A stretch of DNA of 64,000 nt from Lignipirellula cremea. Its GTDB lineage: Bacteria > Planctomycetota > Planctomycetia > Pirellulales > Pirellulaceae. The stretch spans positions 558,001 through 622,000 of the forward strand of contig NZ_CP036433.1 of NCBI RefSeq assembly GCF_007751035.1, written 5' to 3'. Below the pieces are notes generated by a model. The model was not told where the DNA came from, ran no database searches, and saw only the letters and a list, made by a program, of their open reading frames with translations. Positions 45,375 to 52,695 of the stretch are shown here, piece after piece (within the stretch, counting starts at the first letter, position 1; the number at the start of each line of letters is the position of its first letter). The position numbers and the translations under genes are program-made.

Positions 45375-46640
45375 TCAATCTATCAGTTCGGGCAGGCGGA
45401 AGACCTGCAGTTCCTGGCCCGCGTTTCCCGATGCCGCCGTCAGATGCAGGCCGTCAGGAGAGAACGCCACCGACTTGACATAGCCGGTGGTGGACAGGTC
45501 AACCACATGCAGCCGTTTCCCCGTTTTCACGCTCCAGATGCTCACCATCGCGTTTCCACACGAAGCGATAAACCGGGAGTCGGGAGAGATTCCCACCGCC
45601 CACTGGATGGTCTGTTCGTTTTCCATTACTCCGGCTTCGACGCCGTTGCCGATGTTAAACATACGGACCGTGTAACTATCGGAGAGAACCACATGCTGGC
45701 CGTTGGGGGAAATTTCGACATCCTGGGGCGTGGAGCTGCCGAGTTTCATCTGCTGGATAGAGACGCCCCGCTGCAGATCAAACAGGATGAGCGCGTCGCC
45801 GTCGCTCCCTAAAGCCTGGCGACCGTTGGGAGTCAGGAACGAGGCCTTAACCCCGGCGCGAAACTCTTCAAACGCGTGCACCTCCCGGCCGCTGTCCAGT
45901 TCCCAGTACCGCAGCGATTTATCCTCACTGCCGGAAAGCGCATACTTGCTGTCGGCGGAAATGGTGATGCTGTTGATTTTCCCGCTGTGTCCCACGAACT
46001 GGCTGACCAGCTTTAACTCGCCGCGACTGCTGGCCTCCCAGACCAGGATGCGACCCGAAGAACCGCCAGCCAGAAGTTTCTTGCCGTCGGGCGTAAACGC
46101 TAGTCGTTTGACCTGGCCCAGCTGGTCCAGCTTTTCCAGGGTGATCAACAGCTTGTTCTTGTCGATATCGAACAGCATTAGTCGGCTGTCCATTTTGCCG
46201 GCGGCCAGCAGGGCTCCGTTCGGAGAAAAAGCAACCGACGTGTACGCCCAGAGCAGACTGGGGAACCGCCGCACTTCGCCCGAAGTAAAGCCAGCCGGAA
46301 CGCTGATCTTCGCCATCGTCATTGACCCGGCGGGTCCGACAGGGGCTACGGGAGTGTTCGCCCGAGTGGTCGATTTGGCCTGCAACTCCGGGTGCACCCT
46401 GAAGTAAGGGCCGAACTGGGGCTGGCCCTGCAGCCAGAAAAGGTCCTGCGGGCTGAGCCCGGCCAGTTCGACTTCGATGACCTTATTGTCCGGTTTCTGC
46501 AGAAAGACCTTGCCAGCCGCCACGCGCACGGCTTCGGCTTCGATCTTGAACGTGCCGGTCGGATCCGACCATTCCCGCGCGACAGCGGGAGCGACTCCCG
46601 CCAGCAGAATAACGGCCGAATAGAGAAGAGCTTTTTTCAT
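45375..46640 (-). CDS. SHD1-WD40 repeat protein
   Basis: A 421-residue secreted protein with a signal peptide (residues 1-21). Residues 22-71 (REWSDPTGTFKIEAEAV ... VELAGLSPQDLFWL) match the SHD1 domain first described in yeast Sla1, frequent in planctomycetes. Residues 120-421 are WD40-type repeats (SVAFSPNGALLAAG, RLAFTPDGKKLLAGGSSG, GHSGKINSITISADSKYALS, SVAFSPDGLHLTAAS), giving a propeller with about seven blades. By fold it is a protein-interaction platform in the periplasm or at the surface. It lies between the zinc-ribbon protease and the degenerate caspase. Confidence 0.85.
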   Translation of the reverse strand: MKKALLYSAVILLAGVAPAVAREWSDPTGTFKIEAEAVRVAAGKVFLQKPDNKVIEVELAGLSPQDLFWLQGQPQFGPYFRVHPELQAKSTTRANTPVAPVGPAGSMTMAKISVPAGFTSGEVRRFPSLLWAYTSVAFSPNGALLAAGKMDSRLMLFDIDKNKLLITLEKLDQLGQVKRLAFTPDGKKLLAGGSSGRILVWEASSRGELKLVSQFVGHSGKINSITISADSKYALSGSEDKSLRYWELDSGREVHAFEEFRAGVKASFLTPNGRQALGSDGDALILFDLQRGVSIQQMKLGSSTPQDVEISPNGQHVVLSDSYTVRMFNIGNGVEAGVMENEQTIQWAVGISPDSRFIASCGNAMVSIWSVKTGKRLHVVDLSTTGYVKSVAFSPDGLHLTAASGNAGQELQVFRLPELID

Positions 46641-47032
46641 AGTCTGAAGTTTCGTTTACAGACAGACGAACGGGAAACTCAGCAGCAGGAAACGTACAGT
46701 GAGAGAACCAGAATGGTATCGCCCTCGCACCAGGTTTGACCGCCCTGCCACTGGAAACTACGACGAAGAATATCACCGGGATAGCCCTGGATCCGTCCCC
46801 ACCCCCCTGCCGCCAGGACAAGCGACCTGCCAGCCGGAAGGACCATTCTACCCCGCTCGAAGACCCGCCGCAAAGCCCAAACCGGGGTCATCTACTGCAG
46901 TTTTGTTTTTCGGTTTTCCGTCGTGGCCAAGCGATCTTGCCGGTCGCGCGTCTTGTCCGGATCCGGCTCCAAAGGAAGAAAGATCCAGTCGAGGTGATAA
47001 CGCCACGTCGGCGAGGCGGTCGGCGCCAGCGA
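46641..47032. other. Intergenic region without recognisable gene
   Basis: A 392-bp gap. A plus-strand open frame here (46699-47055) has no signal, domain or ribosome-binding site and looks like chance in GC-rich DNA. Confidence 0.5.
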
Positions 47033-48631
47033 CTACGGCCGAGTCGGACGAATGACCAGTCGGTAGCCGACGATCGTGTGGGCGATATTCTTGGAGCCAG
47101 GCTCCAGGCCGTGCCGCAGGGCCGACCGGCAATAGTCGGGCGGGCTGAGCCAGCAGCCGCCTCGCACCAGTTGCTGGCGAATGGTCGGCGTCTGGTCGCC
47201 CTGGGGGTCGATCCCGCCGATCAGCTCTGGCGTGTACTTGCCGTCGCACCACTCCCACAGGTTGCCGTACAGATCGTGCAGGCCCCAGGCATTGGGTAGG
47301 TAGCTGCCCACCGGCGAGATGTCGCGGGCGCCGTCGTTCAGGACTTTGTCGGCGTATCCGTACGCTCCGTCGGGGCTGTCGTACAGGGAGCGATCGGCGA
47401 AGTTCGCATGTTGCGGCAACTGGCTGCGGTCGTCGCCAAAATACCAGCGACGCGTATCGCCGGCGCGGGCCGCATACTCCCATTCGGCTTCCGTCGGCAG
47501 GGTGTATTCCCAGTCCTTGGGCAAGGCGCCGCCGGCATGCTGTTCGGCATTGAGCGGGGTGAGCAGATTGGCCTGGAACTCTTTGGGATCGACGCCGTTG
47601 ACGGGCTGGTTTTTCTGTTTGACGGTCGCCAGGTAAGGATTGCGGCCGTGGATGGTAATGTATTCCTGGAGCGTGAGTTCGTACTTGCCGATCCAGAAGC
47701 CGTGGGAGAGGGTCGCCTCGACGGGCTCTTCGTCGTCGTAGCGCAAGGAGTCCGACGCCGGACTGCCGAGCAGCACCTTGCCCGGCGGGCACCAGCAGAA
47801 GACCATGCCGGCGCTGTTGACCCATTCGTCGCCAGGCTCTGCCGTGGTGGGAAACTGCGTCGGCGGACTGACGGCCCGCGTGGCGGGAGACTCCAGCCAG
47901 TCGGCGCCCTCAAGGCTGCTTTCCACGCGTCCCGCCGCCGCTTTGATGGCGGCCGGTAGCGTCTGGCCGGGTTGTTCCAGCAGCTCGACCAGCTGCCGGG
48001 TAAAGGCGCCCTCCGACTGCGGCTGTCCTTCTTCCGCCGGGGCCGCATAGGCGACCAGCGACTGGGGCGGGAACAGCGCCGGATCGAGCTGGGCCAGTTC
48101 CCGTGGCGAATCGTCCGCCTGGCCGGGATGCGCGTAGACACCTTCGACCAGCACCAGGTTCACGCGGCTGCCGCTGCCGGCGAAGGGACGTCCTGGCTCG
48201 TGCAGTTCCTGCAGCAACTGCCGCACTCCATACGGTTCTCGCGACAGATGGTACGGCTTCTCTGGATTGCCATCGAGCGGCAGCAGGACATTATCGAGCG
48301 TCTCGACATTCCGCTGGCCCTGCAGGGCGTACCCGCTGAAATAGATCAGCGCCGTGCCGTTGGTCGGAATGCCTCGGCGGAAGCTGGCAATCGTTTTCTG
48401 GATCGCTTCGCCGGACAGGTTCTCGGCCAGTTCCACCCGAAAACCGCGTTGCCGCAGCACCCGGGCCAGCGACTGCACGGAGGCCGCGGGATTGGCCAAA
48501 GCGGCCTGCGGGTAGGCATGATTGGCGATCAGCAGCGCGGCCCGATGCTCGGCCGTCGCCGTACGGCAGAGCAGCACCGGTAACAGGAACAGCAGGCAGC
48601 AGAGCACAGGAGCGGCAATCGGCTTCGACAT
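47033..48631 (-). CDS. Degenerate caspase (C14-like) fused to FGE/SUMF1-like domain
   Basis: A 532-residue protein with a signal peptide (residues 1-27). Residues 29-250 follow the caspase-like peptidase C14 pattern (HRAALLIANHAY, LARVLRQRGFRV, ALIYFSGY) but the catalytic dyad is gone: the usual S-G-H-G reads S-G-Y-A (Tyr101) and D-A-C-R reads E-G-V-Y (Val165). Residues 285-530 are an FGE-sulfatase (SUMF1) domain: VNSAGMVFCWCPPG, GFWIGKYELTLQEY, LPTEAEWEYAARAG, GLHDLYGNLWEWC, VRGGCWLSPPDYCRSALR. Of the two active-site cysteines of true FGE only Cys501 remains; the other position is Ser496. It is probably a binding or scaffold protein. The start is uncertain, since no clear ribosome-binding site is seen. 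Confidence 0.85.
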   Translation of the reverse strand: MSKPIAAPVLCCLLFLLPVLLCRTATAEHRAALLIANHAYPQAALANPAASVQSLARVLRQRGFRVELAENLSGEAIQKTIASFRRGIPTNGTALIYFSGYALQGQRNVETLDNVLLPLDGNPEKPYHLSREPYGVRQLLQELHEPGRPFAGSGSRVNLVLVEGVYAHPGQADDSPRELAQLDPALFPPQSLVAYAAPAEEGQPQSEGAFTRQLVELLEQPGQTLPAAIKAAAGRVESSLEGADWLESPATRAVSPPTQFPTTAEPGDEWVNSAGMVFCWCPPGKVLLGSPASDSLRYDDEEPVEATLSHGFWIGKYELTLQEYITIHGRNPYLATVKQKNQPVNGVDPKEFQANLLTPLNAEQHAGGALPKDWEYTLPTEAEWEYAARAGDTRRWYFGDDRSQLPQHANFADRSLYDSPDGAYGYADKVLNDGARDISPVGSYLPNAWGLHDLYGNLWEWCDGKYTPELIGGIDPQGDQTPTIRQQLVRGGCWLSPPDYCRSALRHGLEPGSKNIAHTIVGYRLVIRPTRP

Positions 48632-48716
48632 GGAACGGTCTGACAGGCGAAGGAGAAAATGGCAACAAGGGACGACGTCGCTCGTACGGCCGTCGTCGGT
48701 CATGGCGAGACAATCG

Positions 48717-50102
48717 TCAGGCCAGCAGTTCGGCCAGCGGCCCGTCCTGGTTGAGCACGCCTTCGAGCCCCGGGTCTTTCATGCCAAAGCGTTCGCGCTG
48801 GTCGCCAACCGCGTGCAGGAAGGTGGTGTACAGGTTCGCCATGGTGCGGTGTCCGGGCTTGCCGTACTGGGGGAAGCACAGATAGCGGTCGCCCGCCGCC
48901 AGGCGTCCGCCCAGGTTCCCCAGCATGACGACGGGCCATTCATAACAGCTGGAGTGGTGGGCGCCGGCGTTTTCGCTGAGGTAAACGATCAAAGTGTTAT
49001 CGAGCATGGCGCCTTCCCCTTCGGGAATGGCGGCCAGCTGGTCCATCAGCCGCGCGATCAGTTGCGTATGGAACTGGCGAATTTTTATCGCCATTTCATT
49101 CGCCCCGTCGACCTGCAGGTGTCCAATGTGGTGCTTGTTGGCGTTGATGCCGAGACCTTTGAAGGTGATCTCAAAGTGATGCTGGCCGACGCCCGAGGCG
49201 AGCGTCGCCACGTTGGTCATGCCGGTGGCGAAGGCCATGGCGACCGTTTGAAAGTGGGCGTCCAGGCGATCGGATTCGACCGCGCTCTGGTACAGGTTCG
49301 TCATCGGGTCGATCTGTTTCGGATCGACGTCGCCCAGGCGGGACTGCCGCTGCGCGATCGACTCGAAGGCCCGCCAGTACTGCTGCAGCTTCTCCCGTTC
49401 CGGTCCGGCGAAGTGCGATTCCAGCCGCTTTACATCGTCGACCATAAAGTTCAGCAGGTGCTTCTGCGTGAGGGCTTCACCCTGGGGATTGCCGCGCAGC
49501 ACCTTGCCAAAGAGCATGTCGTAGGCCAGGGCCGGGTTGGTATAGATGGGCGTTTTCTGGTTCGGGCCGGCGGCCGAGCAATCGTAGATAATATCGGAGC
49601 GCATGTCGCGGGAGATGCCCAGCGCCAGGTGCCGGAAAATGGCCGGGATGCTTTGGGAGATGGCGGAGTCGATCGTTTCGGCGCGGGGCCCGCCGTTGCG
49701 CGGATAGCAGCCGAGTCCGCCGTATTCATTGGAGTGGCCGCCGCCGCAGACGCGTCCGGAAAGACCCTGGATCACGGTCAGGCGATCACGATACTTGCGC
49801 AGCGGCTGCAGCGACGGCGGCAGCTCGTGGTTGCCGGCCGACAGGGAAATGTCTTCCAGTTCCGGGGCGGCGTTCGTCGGCTGGCCTTTGCCGTCGATCC
49901 GATCGCGATGCAGGGGGATGCCCTCCGGCTGGATGTGGTGGGGCCACAGGCCGTTCCCTTCGACCAGGAACACAAACCGCGGCTGGCCCTGGGATAGACC
50001 GGCCGCTTCGCTTTCCAGTCGGCTGACCAACGGGGACAGTAACAGTCCCCCGGCGCCAAGCGAAAGACCTTTTCCAAATCCGCGGCGTGTGATGGGATGC
50101 AT
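48717..50102 (-). CDS. DUF1552 protein with Tat-like signal (copy 3)
   Basis: A 461-residue protein from ATG 50102; the frame is open to 50252 but that stretch overlaps the repeat element. Leader ITRRGFGKGLSLGAGGLLL is twin-arginine-like. The body has DUF1552 features: RFVFLVEGNGLWPHHIQ, LTVIQGLSGRVCGGGHSN, VATLASGVGQHHFEITFKGLG and NTLIVYLSENAGAHHSSCYEWPVVMLGN. It is the downstream partner of the DUF1592 gene at 50317, but here the two genes are separated by about 215 bp filled with two repeat elements, unlike the tight spacing of copies 1 and 2. Confidence 0.88.
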   Translation of the reverse strand: MHPITRRGFGKGLSLGAGGLLLSPLVSRLESEAAGLSQGQPRFVFLVEGNGLWPHHIQPEGIPLHRDRIDGKGQPTNAAPELEDISLSAGNHELPPSLQPLRKYRDRLTVIQGLSGRVCGGGHSNEYGGLGCYPRNGGPRAETIDSAISQSIPAIFRHLALGISRDMRSDIIYDCSAAGPNQKTPIYTNPALAYDMLFGKVLRGNPQGEALTQKHLLNFMVDDVKRLESHFAGPEREKLQQYWRAFESIAQRQSRLGDVDPKQIDPMTNLYQSAVESDRLDAHFQTVAMAFATGMTNVATLASGVGQHHFEITFKGLGINANKHHIGHLQVDGANEMAIKIRQFHTQLIARLMDQLAAIPEGEGAMLDNTLIVYLSENAGAHHSSCYEWPVVMLGNLGGRLAAGDRYLCFPQYGKPGHRTMANLYTTFLHAVGDQRERFGMKDPGLEGVLNQDGPLAELLA

Positions 50103-50184
50103 GCGATTTCTACTATTAGGAACGGGCGATGAATTACTGTCGAAACCCGAAGGACTGCCAGATATGGATTCGTCGTTTGGAACT

Positions 50185-50272
50185 GGGGAAGAATAACTTC
50201 GGCTCACAGGAGCAGAACCGCCCGACGCTAGCGCGTTCGGCTCACTATACAAAAACCGAAGTTATTTTCCCC
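50185..50272. repeat. GGGAAAA-type inverted element, family 4, copy 1
   Basis: An 88-bp element whose ends GGGGAAGAATAACTTCGG and CCGAAGTTATTTTCCCC are inverted repeats with one mismatch. Inside, TTCGGCTCAC occurs twice. Related ends are at 63307 and 63661. Confidence 0.8.
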
Positions 50273-50291
50273 TCGTTCGTTTTGCACGAAA

Positions 50292-50352
50292 GCCGGCGCA
50301 GAAAGTACGCGTTCTTTCACGGAGTGAAAGACGACTGTCCGGCGTCTGTTCT
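50292..50352 (+). repeat. Hairpin repeat, family 2, copy 2, forming a gene end
   Basis: A 61-bp element (GCCGGCGCAGAAAG ... TGTCCGGCGTCTGTTCT) matching 32074-32130. The stem is TCTTTCAC-GGA-GTGAAAGA. The last 36 bp encode, on the minus strand, the final 11 residues and stop codon of the DUF1592 gene. Confidence 0.8.
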
Positions 50353-52296
50353 CCTTCGGGGGGGCGAAGACAGGGCGTCGATTTCTGGATTGATGCGGTA
50401 CAGGAAGGAATCGGAACTGAGCAGCGATACGACGAGCGCTTTCATGCTGCCGCCGCTTTGCGAATAGGCGCGGCTGGCTTCCTGCAGGGTCTGGGCGTCG
50501 CGCAGCGTTTCGTTCCGCCCCAAAAAGTAACGGAACGCATGCCGCACAAAAACCTGCTGCACCCGTTCCGAGGCGGCCAGCCGATGCATGAGGTCGATCG
50601 GCCCCGACACTTCGCCGTCGAGCTGAGGCAGACGGGTGTTCGTCACGGCGCCGTGCGTGTCGACTGGCTGTTCCAGTTCTTTGGTGCGAAAGCGGCCCAT
50701 ATGGTCGTACGCTTCAAACGGCATCCCCAGCGGGTTCATCTGCTGATGGCATTTCCAGCAGTAGGCCGCCTGAGTGACCTCGTAGCGCTGTCGCAGGGTT
50801 TGGTGCGGGTCCTCGGGCACGACGGCGTCGACGCTGATCGGCAGGTCGGAAACCGTGCCGCCCAGCAGGCGTTCACGAATCCACTTCCCGCGGCGGACCG
50901 GGTCGTTATCGAAATTGCCCGACCAGGCGATCAACCAGCTGGGCTGCGTGAGGATGCCGGCTCGCATTTCGGCCGGCAGTTCGACCAGATCGCCGTCCCG
51001 CTTTTTGTAGTCGGGCGACAGTCCATAAATGGCGGCGAGGTCTTCCCGGCGAATCACGGCGAGGCGGGTGGTCAGCAGCTCTTTCAGCACGTTCTGGTCC
51101 TGCTCGACCAGATGCCGGATCAGGGCCCGCGTATCGGCGACCAGGTTGCCGGCGAAACTGCTCTTCTCTTTGAACACCCCTTCTGCTTTTTCGTAGTCGA
51201 AGTATTCGTCGAAGAAGCCCAGCACGCGCGGCGTCTTGTCGAGCGGCAATTCCAGCAGCTGGCGGACGGCTTCCGCCGTCTGTTCGCGCGTGGCCAGGTT
51301 CCCGGCGGCGGCCGCCTGTTCCAGGGGGAACAGGTTGTACCGGTGCGGGCGGTCTTCGGTCAGGGCATAGGATATGGCCATGGCGATTTCCTGCTGAGTC
51401 AGCCGGCGACGACCATGTTCGTCAAGCGGTCCGGCGCCCAGCTCCAGCCGATAAACGGCTTCCGGCTTGAGCAGCGGAACGGTCAGCGCGGCCCGCAGTC
51501 CGGCCAGGTAATTGACGTCGCGGGCGACCAGATCCATCAGCTTTTGCGTGCGCTGCAACTCGTCGTCGGTCGGAGCACGCTGCAGGATTTTCTGGAACTG
51601 GAAGCGGATCGCTTCGGCCAGCTGATCGGCCGAAGGCGGCGCGGCCGGGTCCAGCAACGGCAAGAAGGCTTTCTCGGTGCGGTTGGAAGCGGGGACAATC
51701 TTTCCGGCCTGGAGCTCGACGGTCGTTTGCCCATCGACAAACTGCTGGGCGTTCCGCAGGACGATCTCGGCCGACGATTCATCCACGGCGTAGAGCACAC
51801 TGTAATCGCGCACCTGCTGGCCTGGCGTCAGGGAGAAGGGCTGCACGCCCGGCACTTTGTACGCGGACGGCCGCAGTCTCCACAGCCGGGTCTTTGTCGC
51901 CGGGGCGAGCGTCGCGGGCTGATCAAACAGGGCGGCGTGATCGGTGTAGTTGCCATAGTTGGGCAGATCGAGCTTGTCTTCCACGACCGCCCCGCTGCGG
52001 CGCAGTTCGCTTCCCAGCCAGTCGACGATCGCCTGCCTGTCGGCCAGGCTCGGCTGGTCGGCGTCAGCCGGCGGCATTTCCCCCAGCTGGATCTTCTCGC
52101 GCACGCGGGACCAGATTGCGGTCTCCCGGTCGCGGAACTGGCTTGCTCCCGCCAGCGACAGATCGCCCTTGGGCGAATCCTGGCTATGGCAGTCGGCGCA
52201 GAACTGCCGGACAAACGGGCCAATCGCCGGCTGGTTTCCGGCGTCCTCGGCCCGGGCAAGCTCCGCAGTCGCCAGCACCGACAACACGCCCAGCAT
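50317..52296 (-). CDS. DUF1592-family secreted dihaem cytochrome-like protein (copy 3)
   Basis: From ATG 52296 a 659-residue protein with a short signal peptide (residues 1-16, AELARAED); the frame is open to 52392, so a longer leader from an upstream GTG is possible. It has a cytochrome-like motif CADCH (33-37) with GEMPPAD, a beta-rich middle (YAVDESSAEIVLRNAQQF), DUF1592 (IAMSYALTEDRPH-type), DUF1588 with CWKCHQQMNPLG and a DUF1585-like end (LGRNETLRDAQTLQEA, VSLLSSDSFLYR). It is shorter and more divergent than copies 1 and 2. The C-terminal RTDAGQSSFTP is encoded by a dispersed hairpin repeat and is probably not ancestral. Confidence 0.87.
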   Translation of the reverse strand: MLGVLSVLATAELARAEDAGNQPAIGPFVRQFCADCHSQDSPKGDLSLAGASQFRDRETAIWSRVREKIQLGEMPPADADQPSLADRQAIVDWLGSELRRSGAVVEDKLDLPNYGNYTDHAALFDQPATLAPATKTRLWRLRPSAYKVPGVQPFSLTPGQQVRDYSVLYAVDESSAEIVLRNAQQFVDGQTTVELQAGKIVPASNRTEKAFLPLLDPAAPPSADQLAEAIRFQFQKILQRAPTDDELQRTQKLMDLVARDVNYLAGLRAALTVPLLKPEAVYRLELGAGPLDEHGRRRLTQQEIAMAISYALTEDRPHRYNLFPLEQAAAAGNLATREQTAEAVRQLLELPLDKTPRVLGFFDEYFDYEKAEGVFKEKSSFAGNLVADTRALIRHLVEQDQNVLKELLTTRLAVIRREDLAAIYGLSPDYKKRDGDLVELPAEMRAGILTQPSWLIAWSGNFDNDPVRRGKWIRERLLGGTVSDLPISVDAVVPEDPHQTLRQRYEVTQAAYCWKCHQQMNPLGMPFEAYDHMGRFRTKELEQPVDTHGAVTNTRLPQLDGEVSGPIDLMHRLAASERVQQVFVRHAFRYFLGRNETLRDAQTLQEASRAYSQSGGSMKALVVSLLSSDSFLYRINPEIDALSSPPRRRTDAGQSSFTP

Positions 52297-52695
52297 AGCG
52301 TTTGCAAGAATCTTATCGAACAAAAGAATCACACATTTCGAGGTGGGATAAAAGGCAGGCCAGCAGCATCCGGGAGCGACTGCAGGACGCACCGCCCGTG
52401 CCGCGGGATAAGGATAGTTTAGTCAGTAGGGGACGCCCTCGCCTAGAGACGCCGTGCTTTTGCCGGCGGCATTTCCTGGTGCGAAAACCAGAGAAAAGAA
52501 GAGGATTCACCGCGGAGGACGCCGAGAAACGCGGAGGAAAAAGGAGAGGAGGATTTATCTCAGACGGGAGCAGGGAGGTTTTCTCTTGTCAAAACGGCAA
52601 GTAGAAAAGTCCTTATTTCTCTTCTCTTGGTTTCTCTGCGCTCGCTGCGGGAATGCTTCTTCTTTTTCTTCTTCCCGACAACGGGAAGGGTGCGG
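52297..52695. other. Intergenic region with one dispersed repeat
   Basis: A roughly 400-bp gap between copy 3 of DUF1592 and the haem sensor kinase. It contains the element at 52501-52552. I see nothing else in it. Confidence 0.5.
52501..52552 (+). repeat. TTCACCGCGGAGG-type dispersed repeat, copy 2
   Basis: GAGGATTCACCGCGGAGGAC followed by GCCGAGAAACGCGGAGG, then an A/G-rich run. Best-preserved copy of the family seen at 12252, 63261 and 63830. Confidence 0.75.

Noticed and set aside
42926-45478. 850-codon plus-strand open frame opposite the zinc-ribbon protease
   Set aside because: The minus-strand gene has a full protease triad, zinc ribbon and membrane span. The plus-strand translation is low-complexity R/G-rich and extends past gene boundaries.
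46699-47055. 118-codon plus-strand gene
   Set aside because: No ribosome-binding site, signal or domain; proline/arginine-rich composition typical of chance frames; overlaps the end of the pseudo-caspase gene.
47033-48631. Activator (formylglycine-generating enzyme) of the three sulfatases
   Set aside because: The FGE-like domain has Ser496 where the first catalytic cysteine should be, so it is unlikely to make formylglycine. A true FGE or anSME should be elsewhere in the genome.
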